NCBI GenBank assembly: GCA_016794035.1
Contig: JAEUHS010000068.1
Location: 100,825-164,824 of the forward strand
DNA: 64,000 bases
Direction of reading: 5' to 3'
Source of the DNA: Planctomycetota bacterium
Lineage (GTDB): Bacteria > Planctomycetota > UBA1135 > UBA2386
This document shows, in pieces, positions 1 through 8,974 of this stretch. A program made the position numbers and the translations under genes. Position 1 is the stretch's first letter; each line of letters opens with the position of its first letter. The notes below the pieces were generated by a model. It saw only the letters and a program-made list of their open reading frames with translations. It was not told where the DNA came from and searched no databases.

Positions 1-831
1 GACCCCTGGCTGCGCCTGCACCTCTACGCGCAGCGCGCGGAAGACTGCTACGCCGACATCCAGAAGCTGCTGGGCGTCACCGATGCCGACTTCCCGGCGC
101 GTGGCACGGGTCCGCGCGAGGGCGCGTTCCTCGGCCAGCCGGACAAGTTCCTGCTGCTGCTGTTCCAGAAGAAGTCGGACATGGCGCGCTACATGGATCG
201 CTTCTGCGGCATCCAGGCCGACAGTTCGATGCGCTACTGCCACCAGAAGACCCACCAGATGGTCGCGTGCATCTCGGCCGAGGGGCTCGAGGGCTTCGAC
301 GACACGGCGCTGCACGGCCACGTCACCTACGCGCTGATCCACAACCTGATGGCCGGCTACAACGGCTTCCACTACCAGCTGCCGCTGTGGTTCGCCGAGG
401 GCCTCGCGCACTGGTATTCGCGCCAGATCCCGAGCGACAACGTCAACGTGCAGATCCGCGACGACGAGGCGGTCGCCGAGGACAAGCAGAACGACTGGCC
501 CGTCAAGGTGCGGCGGCGTGCGCAGCACGTCGGCGCCTTCTTCCCGTTCGAGACGATGGCCGCCTGGTCCGACCGCGATCAGATGGGCTACCACGCGCAC
601 TCGCAGGCGTGGTCGCGCGTCGACTTCCTGATGCACCGGGACGCCGAGAAGGTCGGTCTGATGCTGCGCCAGCTGAAGGCCCTGCCGGCCGTCGGTGACG
701 GTGGTGTGGCGCAGTCGGCGCAGGCGCGCACGCTGGCCGTGAAGCTGGTCGCCGAGCTGTTCGAACTCGACCCGGCGGCGTTCGACGAGGCCTGGCGCGA
801 GTGGGTGCTGAAGACCTACCCGAAGTCGTAG
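1..831 (+). CDS. Peptidase-MA-like (gluzincin-fold) protein, 5' truncated
   Basis: The frame is open from base 1 to the stop at 831, so the start lies outside the window; 276 residues are visible. The centre resembles the peptidase MA/DUF1570 group: a helix containing ALIHNL followed about 20 residues later by LPLWFAEGLAHWYSR, which matches the family pattern of a zinc-binding helix followed by PxWxxEGxA. The usual HExxH is not present; the helix shows only a single His with no catalytic Glu after it. That suggests either an inactive relative or a different metal site. The C-terminal part is helical. A second protein with similar degenerate features lies at 32277-34574. The true function is unknown; the fold assignment is an inference. 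Confidence 0.6.
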   Translation, partial: DPWLRLHLYAQRAEDCYADIQKLLGVTDADFPARGTGPREGAFLGQPDKFLLLLFQKKSDMARYMDRFCGIQADSSMRYCHQKTHQMVACISAEGLEGFDDTALHGHVTYALIHNLMAGYNGFHYQLPLWFAEGLAHWYSRQIPSDNVNVQIRDDEAVAEDKQNDWPVKVRRRAQHVGAFFPFETMAAWSDRDQMGYHAHSQAWSRVDFLMHRDAEKVGLMLRQLKALPAVGDGGVAQSAQARTLAVKLVAELFELDPAAFDEAWREWVLKTYPKS

Positions 832-944
832 GCTCGCCGCGCCACGGTTTCGCAGCGACGTAGGGGTGGCCGAGCCGCGGCCGTCGTGCGCGGATCACGA
901 ACCCGAGGCGCCGGCCGTTGCGCCCGAGCCGATCGCACTGCACC

Positions 945-2255
945 ATGTCGCCCCGCATGGACCGTCCACCCGAGCCCGAGGCCGCAGACTCGCCCGGGAG
1001 CGGTGTCGGAGAGCAGGTCCTGGCGCCGCGCTGCCGGCCGGCGGTGCCTGCCGCGCGCGGCGGTGCGGCCGCGGCCGCGCCGGCGCCGGTCTACGGCATC
1101 GAGATCGTGGACAGCACGGCGGCGATCGACCGCTTCGAGGACTTCCACCGCGAACACCACGCGCACCCCGAGTCGCACTTCGACCTGGTGCGGGCGGCGA
1201 TGCAGAACGGTCGCACGGCGCTGCCGTTCTTCGTCATGGTGTCCCGCGACGGCGCGCCGTGTCTGCTGCTGGTCGCGCAGGTGGCGCGCGGCCGACTGCC
1301 GTGGCGGCTGGGTTACCGCACGATCCACTCCTCGCGCGCCTGCACGATCGAGGTGCTGCAGGGCGGCTGGCTCGGCGACTGCTCGCCGCCGTGCCTCGAG
1401 TTCCTCTGCGACCAGCTGTACGAGGTCCTGCGGCGCGGCGGCGCCGACGCGATCCATCTGCGGCACGTGCCCGCCGGGTCGGACGTGCACCGCATCTTCG
1501 CGCGCCGGCCGCCGTGGCCCTGGCGCGACCGCGTGCCGGCGAAGAGCCGCAACTGGAAGCTGAGCCTGCCCGCGTCCTACGCCGCGTGGTTGCAGGCCCA
1601 GCCCAAGCGCGAACGCGAGGACAACAAGCGCTACGACAAGCGCATCCGAAAGGAGTTCGGGGCCCGGGTCCGGGTCGAACTGATCGACGCCGGCAGCGAC
1701 GTCGACCGCGCCGCGGCGCTGCTCGAGGGCATCGCCCGCAAGACCTACCAGCGCGGCATCGGCGCCGGCTTCCGCGACTCGGCCGATGCGCGTTCGCGCT
1801 GGCGCGCCGCGGCGCTGCAGGATGCGCTCGACGTGCGCGTGCTGTGGTTGGACGACCAGCCGGTGGCGTTCACGGTCGGCTTCCTGTTCGACGGCACGCT
1901 CTGGCTCGAGCACCTGGGCTACGACCCGGCCCTGCGTCGCTTCCGGCCCGGCATGTTCCTGCTGCACCGCACGATCGAGGAGCTCGCCTCGCGCGGCAAC
2001 GTGCACACGATCGACTTCGGCATCGGCGACGCCGACTACAAGCGCCGCGTCTGCGACCGCAGCCGCGAGGACGTGTCGATCTACCTGTTCGCGCCGACGC
2101 TGCGCGGTCTGTGGCTGAGCAGCATGCGCAGCGCCGCGAACCTGATCGGCCGCGCCGGTGTCGCATGCCTGCATCGCCTCGGCCTGCTGCCGTGGTTCAA
2201 GAGCCGCTGGCGCCGCGCGCTGCAGCCGCGGGAATTGGGCCCCGACGGCGTATGA
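945..2255 (+). CDS. GNAT-fold acyltransferase of the CelD/BcsL type
   Basis: This 436-residue protein resembles the FemAB/CelD-like acetyltransferase group (Acetyltransf_6). An N-terminal half contains IEIVDSTAAIDRFEDFH, and a C-terminal GNAT half contains LWLDDQPVAFTVGF, then WLEHLGYDP and a FGIGDADYKRR ending. Such enzymes transfer an acyl group to amino sugars or peptides in exopolysaccharide or envelope synthesis, but nothing here shows the substrate. The first ATG in frame is at 945, with another at 957; a TTG at 918 is possible but weaker. The first 40 residues are low-complexity Pro/Ala-rich, so the real start could be even later. The next gene begins 67 bases downstream on the same strand. 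Confidence 0.75.
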   Translation: MSPRMDRPPEPEAADSPGSGVGEQVLAPRCRPAVPAARGGAAAAAPAPVYGIEIVDSTAAIDRFEDFHREHHAHPESHFDLVRAAMQNGRTALPFFVMVSRDGAPCLLLVAQVARGRLPWRLGYRTIHSSRACTIEVLQGGWLGDCSPPCLEFLCDQLYEVLRRGGADAIHLRHVPAGSDVHRIFARRPPWPWRDRVPAKSRNWKLSLPASYAAWLQAQPKREREDNKRYDKRIRKEFGARVRVELIDAGSDVDRAAALLEGIARKTYQRGIGAGFRDSADARSRWRAAALQDALDVRVLWLDDQPVAFTVGFLFDGTLWLEHLGYDPALRRFRPGMFLLHRTIEELASRGNVHTIDFGIGDADYKRRVCDRSREDVSIYLFAPTLRGLWLSSMRSAANLIGRAGVACLHRLGLLPWFKSRWRRALQPRELGPDGV

Positions 2256-2322
2256 TCGGTCGCGAGATCGACTAGGATGCGCCATCGGCGCCTCGCGGGT
2301 GGCAGCGGCGGCGTCCCATGCC

Positions 2323-4068
2323 ATGCGCTCTTCCCTGCTCATCGTGCTGCTGCTGGCGGCGGTCGGTGTCGGCCTCGGGCTGCGATCCTGGCTGCAGGCC
2401 GCGGATGGCGATCCGGCCGCGGCGCGGCTGCCTGGCCACGGCGACCGCGGCGCCGCCGCGGTCGAGCGGCAGCCTGCCGTCGCGGCATCGCGCGTGCCGC
2501 AGGGCCACGTCTACACCGGCGTGGCGGAACAGCCCGAGGACGTCAATCCGTTCACGGCCCACAGTCTGATCGCGCAGCGCGTGCTGTCACAGACGCACGA
2601 TGCGCTGCTCGACAGCGATCCGATCACCGGCGAACTGCGGCCGGCCCTGGCCGAGTCCTGGCAACCGGCGGCCGACGGCGCGTCGTGCACGTTCCTGCTG
2701 CGGCAGGGCGTGCAGTTCGCCGACGGCGCGCCGCTGACGATGGACGACGTGCTGTTCAGCTGGCAGGTGGCACGGGCGGCGGCGATGCCGCTGGGCTTCG
2801 TCGGCGCCGCGTTCGATCGCATCGCCGGCGTCGACGTGCTCGACGAGCGGCGACTGCGCGTGCACTTCGCCGACGTCGACTACGCGGCGGTGCAGGCGGT
2901 CGGTGAGAACTGGATCGTCGTCGAGCGCCGGTGGTTCCTCGACCGGGTCGCCGAACTCGCGCGGCTGGCGGGCGCCGCCGTGCCCGAGGTGGGCACCGCG
3001 GAGTTCGCACTGCTGCTCGGTCAGATCGACAAGGAGTGCGGCCCGGGCACCGGGCCCTACGTGCTGCAGAACCGACCGAACGGACCCAGCACCTGGTCGC
3101 CGGGCCAGGAGCTGACCCTCGAACGCAACGAACACTGCTGGCGTCGCGTCGCCATGCCCGGCTGCTGGAACTTCGCCGGCATCCGCTACCTGTTCCGCAG
3201 CTCGCCCGCGGCGCTCGATGCGCTGCTGCGCGGCGACCTCGACTGGTACAGCTCGCCGGGCATCGACGACGTCCTGACCACGCGCCCGGAGCTGGCGACC
3301 GCCTATCGCCGCGTCGAGTACGACTACCGTCAGCTCGGCGTGTTCGAGATCGCGTGGAACTGCACGCGGCCGCCGCTGGACGACGCCCGGGTGCGCCGCG
3401 CGCTGGGCCTGCTGCTGGACCCGCAGCGCGTGCTCGAGGTCTTCGGGGGCCACGGTGTGCCGGCGCGTGCGTTCGCCAAGCCCGGGAGCCCCGAGTACCC
3501 GCGCGACGTCGAGGCGCTGCCGCACGATCTGGCGCGGGCGCGCAGCGAACTGCGCGCGGCCGGGTTCGGCACCGAACACGGCCGACCGCTGCGCATCGTG
3601 CTGCTGGCGCCCGAGGGGCCCGATCCGATCCGGCGCACGCTGGACCTGTTCGCCGACGCCGCGCGCCAGGCCGGCATCGACCTCGACGTGCGCGTGCGCG
3701 AGTGGAGTGCGTTCGTCGCCGAGAAGAAGCAGGACCAGTGGGACGGCCTGTTCGTGATGCAGGGGTTCCGGCCGTGGGGCGATCCGTACGACTTCGTGCA
3801 CGGCGACGGCGCCGACAACGCCGGCCACTGGCGGCATCCCGACGCGGATCGGCTGGCGGCGGCCGCGCGCCGCGAACTCGACCCCGGGCGCCGCACCGCG
3901 CTGCTGCGCGAACTGCACGCCCTCGTCTACCGCGAGCAGCCGGTGCTGTTCCTGCTGCACCCGCGCGTCACGCTGCTGCTGAACCGGCACGTCGAGGGCG
4001 CCGAACCGGGTCCGCTCGGCCTGTCGCTCGAGCGTGCGTTCGTCGCCCCCGCGCGGCAGCGCCGCTGA
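2323..4068 (+). CDS. Extracellular solute-binding protein, family 5 (peptide/nickel type)
   Basis: The protein has 581 residues. It begins MRSSLLIVLLLAAVGVGLGL, a signal peptide or membrane anchor that fixes the ATG at 2323 rather than the upstream ATG at 2158, which would overlap the previous gene. The mature part follows the OppA/DppA plan: an N-terminal ENVNPF-like segment (EQPEDVNPF), DGAPLTMDDVLFSW, GTGPYVL, IAWNCTRPPLDDARVRRAL and a C-terminal half with the QGFRPWGDPYDF stretch. It should capture oligopeptides or similar ligands outside the membrane for an ABC importer. No permease or ATPase gene lies next to it, so its partner must be encoded elsewhere or it acts as an orphan receptor. 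Confidence 0.85.
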   Translation: MRSSLLIVLLLAAVGVGLGLRSWLQAADGDPAAARLPGHGDRGAAAVERQPAVAASRVPQGHVYTGVAEQPEDVNPFTAHSLIAQRVLSQTHDALLDSDPITGELRPALAESWQPAADGASCTFLLRQGVQFADGAPLTMDDVLFSWQVARAAAMPLGFVGAAFDRIAGVDVLDERRLRVHFADVDYAAVQAVGENWIVVERRWFLDRVAELARLAGAAVPEVGTAEFALLLGQIDKECGPGTGPYVLQNRPNGPSTWSPGQELTLERNEHCWRRVAMPGCWNFAGIRYLFRSSPAALDALLRGDLDWYSSPGIDDVLTTRPELATAYRRVEYDYRQLGVFEIAWNCTRPPLDDARVRRALGLLLDPQRVLEVFGGHGVPARAFAKPGSPEYPRDVEALPHDLARARSELRAAGFGTEHGRPLRIVLLAPEGPDPIRRTLDLFADAARQAGIDLDVRVREWSAFVAEKKQDQWDGLFVMQGFRPWGDPYDFVHGDGADNAGHWRHPDADRLAAAARRELDPGRRTALLRELHALVYREQPVLFLLHPRVTLLLNRHVEGAEPGPLGLSLERAFVAPARQRR

Positions 4069-4129
4069 TCCTCGCGCGGATTCCAGCCGCCGGTGGCAGC
4101 GCGGGGCCGACGCGTGACGGGGAGGCGCT

Positions 4130-5362
4130 GTGTCCGCGTCGGTCCGCGGCTACCATGGCCCGCTGCCCATGCCCCTCGCACCCGCCGATCCACGCGTCCT
4201 CGAGGCCTGGCCGGCCGAGTTCGCGTCGCTGCCGTTCGGCAGCCCGGAGTTCAAGGCCGCCAACGCCCGCCTCGCCCAGGAGGACCAGGATCGTTGCGCG
4301 CCGCTCGCGCGCGGCATGCCGACCTGGATCAACCTGACCAGCACCACGGTCTGCAACCTGAAGTGCTTCATGTGCAATCAGTTCCTCGACCCGAACTCGC
4401 CGCGCGAGATGATGGACGAGCACGTCTACCAGCGGGTCGTGCGCGAGCTGTACCCGTATGCCCGCACGATGCAGCTGTCGGCGTTCGGCGAACCGCTGAT
4501 GACGCCGAAGATGGACCAGAAGCTGGCCGATCTCGAGCAGTACGGCGTCAAGCTCGAGATGGTGTCGAACGGCACGCTGATGATGAAGGAGTCGAAGTTC
4601 CGCGAGCAGATGCTGCGGTGCCTCGAGCTGGTGACCTTCTCGATGGATGGTGCCACGCGCGCCACCTACAACTCGGTGCGCACCGGCGCGGAGTTCGACG
4701 AGGTCGTGCACAACATCTCGCGCTTCGCGGAACGGCGGCTCGAGATGCCGCCGGAGCAGCGGCCGAAGATGAACTTCAACTTCATCCTGATGCGGCGCAC
4801 GGTCGCGGAGGCGCCGAAGTTCGTCGAGATGGTGCACCGATGGGGCGGCGACCACATCGTGTTCAACCACCTGGTGACGTTCCATCCGAGCCTCGTCGGC
4901 GAGTCGCTGAACTACTGCCGCGCCTACGCCAACGAGTGGCAGGATCGCACGCGCGAGGTCGCCGCGGCGCTCGGCGTGTCGATCGCGATCCCGCCGAACT
5001 TCCGCGACGTCTCGGTGCCGGCGGCGGCCGCGGCGCCGGTCGCGGCGGTGGCTGGCGAGGCGCCGGTGCCGGCGCCGACGAAACCGCCGCCGCGCCCCTG
5101 TGGGCCGCCGCCGATCAAGTGCTGGTTCCTGTGGCAGCGCGTCTACGTGGCGCCGTTCGGCGAGATCGTGCCCTGCTGCCTCGCCGGCATGCCGAACTTC
5201 GGCAGCCTGCAGCAGACGTCGTTCTTCGACATCTGGAACGGCAAGACCTACCGCGACTACCGCCAGCACGTGTTCACCGACAAGCCGCTCGGCAAGTGCA
5301 AGACCTGCTACCTGATCTACCCGAACGCCGAGTTGGCGGGGGCGGAAGGGTTCGAGTACTGA
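4130..5362 (+). CDS. Radical SAM protein with C-terminal SPASM domain
   Basis: The protein has 410 residues from a GTG at 4130, which has a GGGGAGG Shine-Dalgarno-like run at 4119-4125; an ATG at 4169 is the alternative. The radical SAM cluster motif is C75-x3-C79-x2-C82 (CNLKCFMC). AFGEPLM, EMVSNGTLM and FSMDGATRATYNSVR follow as in the core barrel. The SPASM domain near the C-terminus has CWFLWQRVYVAPFGEIVPCC, then DIWNGKTYRDYR and CKTC, which would hold an auxiliary Fe-S cluster. An Ala/Pro-rich linker of about 30 residues (roughly 296-328) separates the two halves, which is unusual. Substrate unknown; no precursor peptide gene is seen beside it. Confidence 0.88.
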   Translation: MSASVRGYHGPLPMPLAPADPRVLEAWPAEFASLPFGSPEFKAANARLAQEDQDRCAPLARGMPTWINLTSTTVCNLKCFMCNQFLDPNSPREMMDEHVYQRVVRELYPYARTMQLSAFGEPLMTPKMDQKLADLEQYGVKLEMVSNGTLMMKESKFREQMLRCLELVTFSMDGATRATYNSVRTGAEFDEVVHNISRFAERRLEMPPEQRPKMNFNFILMRRTVAEAPKFVEMVHRWGGDHIVFNHLVTFHPSLVGESLNYCRAYANEWQDRTREVAAALGVSIAIPPNFRDVSVPAAAAAPVAAVAGEAPVPAPTKPPPRPCGPPPIKCWFLWQRVYVAPFGEIVPCCLAGMPNFGSLQQTSFFDIWNGKTYRDYRQHVFTDKPLGKCKTCYLIYPNAELAGAEGFEY

Positions 5363-5446
5363 GGCTCGCGATGCGCGCCGGCGGCGCGGCGGCGCGGTGC
5401 GCGCCGCGGCGGCGGCGGCAAGCTGGCGGGACGCGATGTGGAGAGA

Positions 5447-5522
5447 TGGTGGAGAGTAGGGGAGTCGAACCCCTGACCTCGACAATGCCATTGTCGCGCT
5501 CTACCAACTGAGCTAACTCCCC
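5447..5522 (-). tRNA. tRNA-Ala (anticodon GGC)
   Basis: The minus strand folds into a full cloverleaf of 76 bases with the 3' CCA encoded (plus-strand TGG at 5447-5449). The acceptor stem GGGGAGT pairs with ACTCTCC and has a G-U at the third pair, the alanine identity element. The D arm is GCTCAGTTGGTAGAGC. The anticodon stem CGACA/TGTCG encloses the loop ATGGCAT, giving anticodon GGC for GCC codons. The T arm carries GGTTCGACTCC. GCC is expected to be a heavily used codon in DNA this rich in GC. Confidence 0.97.
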
Positions 5523-5870
5523 CCGCACCAACAGTTCCAACCGTCACATCCGCGGTCACGCAGCTTGCCAAGCCTCCGCGGCCACTGCGGCTCAGCAGCG
5601 CGCGAGGCGCGCCGCACCGCCAGCCGGCGAACGAAGGGACGGAGAAGCTAGCGGGCGGCCTGCCAAGTGCAAGCACTTTGGGTCGCCCGCGGCGCGCGCG
5701 CCCCGAACTGCTCTCTTGCTCCACCGGGCGCAGTCGTTAGGCTCGAACCGAACACGTCGAACGGTCATGACCAGTTCCTCCCAGCCGGTGCGGTTCCGGC
5801 GCGACTGGTCGCAGTCGGCGGCGAATCAGGAGGCGCGCTCGCATTCGCGTGCGGGGCGCTGAGAGGCACC
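5523..5870. other. Intergenic region between tRNA-Ala and the coiled-coil gene
   Basis: This 348-base stretch holds no convincing gene. It includes the upstream side of the leftward tRNA and the leader of the rightward gene at 5871. A dyad is visible at 5651-5690: outer arms GCGGGCG (5651-5657) and CGCCCGC (5684-5690) enclose inner arms AAGTGC/GCACTT (5665-5678). It could be an operator or an RNA hairpin. GAGAGG at 5861-5866 may be the ribosome-binding site for the ATG at 5871. Confidence 0.4.
5543..5571 (-). promoter_or_regulatory. Possible sigma-70-type promoter of tRNA-Ala
   Basis: On the minus strand TTGGCA (plus 5566-5571) lies 17 bases before TGTGAC (plus 5543-5548), about 20 bases upstream of the tRNA. 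The -35 box is good, the -10 box is poor, and no mapping data exist, so this is only a candidate. Confidence 0.25.
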
Positions 5871-6752
5871 ATGGTCAACAAGGGATCGTTCTTCCAACGG
5901 CTCAAGGAACGCTGGGGATCCGGTTCGGGCGTGCGCGTCGACGCGCGCAGCGGTGAGGTCCGGAACGGCAACGGGAGTGGTGCGCGGGCCCGCGCGGACA
6001 AGCCGTCGCACCGCGTCGAACCGGAGCCGATCGAGCCGCACGAGGCGCGTGGGCTCGCGAGCCGGTCGACGCCGGGCGACGTGCGGTCGCAGCGCAAGCT
6101 GTCCGAGCGCGAGGAGGCGCTGCTGGCGCTGGGCACGCACTTCCAGGAGCTGACCACGATGCTGCGCGGTTCGCACGCGCGCGTCGACGATCAGCTGAGC
6201 AAGATCGTCACGGCGACGACGAGCCTGCCGGCGCTGTCGCAGCAGCAACTCGAGCTGATGCAGAAGCTGTCGCTGCAGATGGAACGGCAGAACACGCTCG
6301 GCGAGCAGGTCGCGACGACGATGACGCAGCTGCCGTCGCTGCTGCAGAACGTCGAGAGCGCGCTGGCCCGGGCCGCGGCGACCGACGAGCGCACGGCGAC
6401 GACGGTGCGCGAGTTCCAGGCGACGATGGACCGCATCCACGGCTCGATGGGCGAGATGGTGCAGCACAGCGAGCAGAACATGAAGGCGACGCAGCAGCTC
6501 GCCGCCCACCGCGACGAGTCGTTGCGCGAGGTCGCGAGCGGCATCGAGGCGGCGCAGCAGCGCACCGCCGCCGAGCTGCAGCGCACGACCGACGAGGGTC
6601 TGAAGTCGCTGCGCCGCTCGCACGAGGACCAGAGCAACCGCCTGCAGCACGTCGTGCAGGAGCACGCCAACTGGAACCGCGCCGTGCTGGTCGGCATCGG
6701 GCTCGTGGTGCTGGGCATCGGCGCCCTGATCGTGCTGCAGCTCGTGCGGTGA
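5871..6752 (+). CDS. Coiled-coil protein with C-terminal membrane anchor
   Basis: This 293-residue protein starts at the ATG at 5871 (MVNKGSFFQRLKERWGSGSG); an upstream extension of the frame is low-complexity and unlikely. Residues about 1-75 are basic and Gly/Arg-rich. A long Gln/Glu/Arg-rich coiled coil then runs to about residue 265, and the last 23 residues form one membrane span (VGIGLVVLGIGALIVLQLV) followed by a single Arg. The layout is that of a tail-anchored cytoplasmic coiled coil, loosely like the helical part of chemoreceptors but without a recognisable signalling hairpin. Its stop overlaps the next start (GTGA), so it is probably co-translated with the phosphatase and gltX. Function unknown. 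Confidence 0.75.
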   Translation: MVNKGSFFQRLKERWGSGSGVRVDARSGEVRNGNGSGARARADKPSHRVEPEPIEPHEARGLASRSTPGDVRSQRKLSEREEALLALGTHFQELTTMLRGSHARVDDQLSKIVTATTSLPALSQQQLELMQKLSLQMERQNTLGEQVATTMTQLPSLLQNVESALARAAATDERTATTVREFQATMDRIHGSMGEMVQHSEQNMKATQQLAAHRDESLREVASGIEAAQQRTAAELQRTTDEGLKSLRRSHEDQSNRLQHVVQEHANWNRAVLVGIGLVVLGIGALIVLQLVR

Positions 6753-7420
6753 GCTGCGAACGCCGCCTCTGGCTCGTTCGCCACGGCGAGACCGAGGGCC
6801 AGTCCTCGGTCCGCTACCACGGCAGCGGCGACGTGCCGCTGGCCGAACTGGGCCGTGCGCAGATCCGCGCGCTGGAGCCGTGGCTGCGCGCGGTGCCGTT
6901 CGCGCGCATCGTGCACTCGCCGCTGTCGCGCGCGGCCGAGTCGGCGGCGATCCTCGCCGCGCAGTGTGGCCTGCCGCCCGAGCTGCTGCAGGTCGACGAA
7001 CGGCTGCGCGAGATCTCGTTCGGCGACTGCGAGGGCATGACCGCCGCCGAGATCGCGGCGGCGTTCCCCGAGTTCTGGCGCCGGCAGCAGGCGGGCCTGG
7101 CCGACGGGTTCCCGGGCGGCGAGCCGCGCTCGTTGTTCGCGGCGCGCGTCGCGACCGCGATCCGGGCCTGGGCGGCCGCGCCGTGGCAGGACGACCTGCT
7201 GGTGGTGTCGCATCGCGGCACCGTGCGCCATGCCCTGCAGGCGCTGCTCGGCCCGCCGCCCGCGCCGCACGCCTACGGTGTCGCGCTCGGCAGCCTCACG
7301 GTACTGCGCCAGCAAGCGACCGCGCAGGGCCTGCGCTGGGAGCTCGAACTGCTCGGCGCGTTGCCCGACGCCGAGCTTGGCAGCGACGCCGCGATGCGCG
7401 ATCCTGCGCGGCCGGCATGA
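6749..7420 (+). CDS. Histidine phosphatase family protein
   Basis: This 223-residue enzyme of the phosphoglycerate-mutase-like superfamily has the N-terminal LVRHGET motif, in which the His is the phospho-acceptor. It also has the supporting Arg in IVHSPLSRA, the Glu in EISFGDCEG, and the second catalytic His in VVSHRGTVRHAL. The family includes alpha-ribazole phosphatase (CobC), phosphoglycerate mutases and general phosphatases; the short length and ISFGDCEG stretch favour a CobC-like phosphatase, but no cobalamin genes are nearby. The GTG start sits inside the previous stop (GTGA) and its own end overlaps the gltX start (ATGA), so the three genes form one tightly coupled unit. Confidence 0.88.
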   Translation: MSCERRLWLVRHGETEGQSSVRYHGSGDVPLAELGRAQIRALEPWLRAVPFARIVHSPLSRAAESAAILAAQCGLPPELLQVDERLREISFGDCEGMTAAEIAAAFPEFWRRQQAGLADGFPGGEPRSLFAARVATAIRAWAAAPWQDDLLVVSHRGTVRHALQALLGPPPAPHAYGVALGSLTVLRQQATAQGLRWELELLGALPDAELGSDAAMRDPARPA

Positions 7421-8970
7421 TCCACCCGACCCCGCGCCTGCGCTTCGCCCCGTCCCCGACCGGTCCGCTGCACCTCGGTGGTGCGCGCACCGCGATGTAC
7501 AACTGGGCCGCGGCCCGCGCGATGGGTGGCACGTTCCTGCTGCGCATCGAAGACACCGACCAGGCGCGCAGCACCGATGCGTCGCTGCAGGTGATCCTGA
7601 CCGGCCTGCGCTGGCTCGGCATCGACTGGGACGAAGGCCCGGCGTTCGAGGGCTGCGGCGGCGGCGACTACGGGCCGTACTTCCAGATGCAGCGGCTGCC
7701 GCGCTACCGGGCGGCTGCCGATCGGCTGCTGGCCGGCGGTCACGCCTATCCGTGCTACTGCACGCCCGAGGAGATCGACGTCGGTCGCAAGGAGCTCGAG
7801 GCGCAGAAGGCCGGCTTCTACGGCTACAACGGCCGCTGCCGCAACCTGACCGCCGAGCAGCGCGCCGCGTTCGAGCGAGCGGGCCGGCGGCCGAACCTGC
7901 GCTTCCGCATGCCGGTCGCGCGCGTGCTGCAGGTGCACGACCTGGTGCGCGGCGAGGTCGAGGTCAACACCAAGGAGCTCGACGACTGGGTGATGCTGCG
8001 GCCCGACGGCGTGCCGCTCTACAACTTCGCCTGCGTCGTCGACGACATCGGCATGCAGATCACGCACGTCGTGCGCGGCGAGGAGCACTTCCTGAACGGC
8101 GTCAAGCAGCACCTGCTGTTCGAGGCGTTCGGCGCCGAGCGCCCGGCGTTCGCGCACATCCCGCTGATCCTCAACAAGGACGGCAAGAAGCTCAGCAAGC
8201 GCGACGCCGACACCAACATGCTCGACTACCGCGACAAGGGCTACCCGCCCGAGGCGGTGTTCAACTACATCGCGCTGCTGGGCTGGAGCTTCTCGGGCGA
8301 CCGCGACCTGTTCACGCGGCAGGAGATGGTCGAGGTGTTCCGCATCGAGGGCATCGGCAAGTCCGGCGCGAAGTTCGACGAGGAGAAGCTCAGGTGGATG
8401 TGCGGCGAGTACGTGCGGCGCTGGACGCCGGCCGAGTGCCTCGAGCGCGCGCGGCCGTGGCTGGCGACGGTGCCGGCCGAGGCCTTCACGCAGCACCGCG
8501 CGTGGCTGCAGAACGTGATCGCCTGCTACCAGGAGCGCATCGCGCTGCTCGGCGAGTTCCAGGACAGGATCGGCTGGCTGCTGGCCGATCCGGTGGCCGA
8601 CGAGGCGGCGCAGAAGAACCTCGCCAAGGACCCCGCCAGCAGGCAGTGGCTCGCGGCCTACGCCGATCTGCTCGCCGCGGGCAACCTGCCGCCGAGCTAC
8701 CCGGCCGATCGGGCCGGGGCCGACGAGGCGGTGCCGCTGCCGTCGAAGAAGGACGCGCCGGAGCCCGTGTGCGCGTTCGACACGCCATCGCGCATCGAGG
8801 CCGCGACCCGCGCGTTCACCGAGCAGCTCGGCGTCAAGTTCGGCAGCTTCGTGCATCCGGTGCGCGCCGCGCTGACCGGCACCGACAAGGGCCCGGGCCT
8901 GTTCGACGTCGTGTTCCTGCTCGGCAAGGACGCGTGCGTGCGGCGGCTGCGCGCCGCCGCGGCAGGCTGA
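7417..8970 (+). CDS. gltX: Glutamate--tRNA ligase
   Basis: This 517-residue class I aminoacyl-tRNA synthetase charges tRNA-Glu with glutamate in the cytoplasm. The HIGH-type signature is PSPTGPLHLGGART (HLGG at 19-22), followed by LLRIEDTDQAR. The KMSKS-type loop is KKLSKRDADTN near residue 258. The C-terminal helical anticodon-binding half is present and ends with a FVHPVRAALTG motif typical of bacterial GluRS. The length is close to the usual 470-520. The ATG at 7417 overlaps the stop of the phosphatase gene (ATGA). Whether it is discriminating or also charges tRNA-Gln cannot be told here. Confidence 0.96.
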   Translation: MIHPTPRLRFAPSPTGPLHLGGARTAMYNWAAARAMGGTFLLRIEDTDQARSTDASLQVILTGLRWLGIDWDEGPAFEGCGGGDYGPYFQMQRLPRYRAAADRLLAGGHAYPCYCTPEEIDVGRKELEAQKAGFYGYNGRCRNLTAEQRAAFERAGRRPNLRFRMPVARVLQVHDLVRGEVEVNTKELDDWVMLRPDGVPLYNFACVVDDIGMQITHVVRGEEHFLNGVKQHLLFEAFGAERPAFAHIPLILNKDGKKLSKRDADTNMLDYRDKGYPPEAVFNYIALLGWSFSGDRDLFTRQEMVEVFRIEGIGKSGAKFDEEKLRWMCGEYVRRWTPAECLERARPWLATVPAEAFTQHRAWLQNVIACYQERIALLGEFQDRIGWLLADPVADEAAQKNLAKDPASRQWLAAYADLLAAGNLPPSYPADRAGADEAVPLPSKKDAPEPVCAFDTPSRIEAATRAFTEQLGVKFGSFVHPVRAALTGTDKGPGLFDVVFLLGKDACVRRLRAAAAG

Positions 8971-8974
8971 CCGG

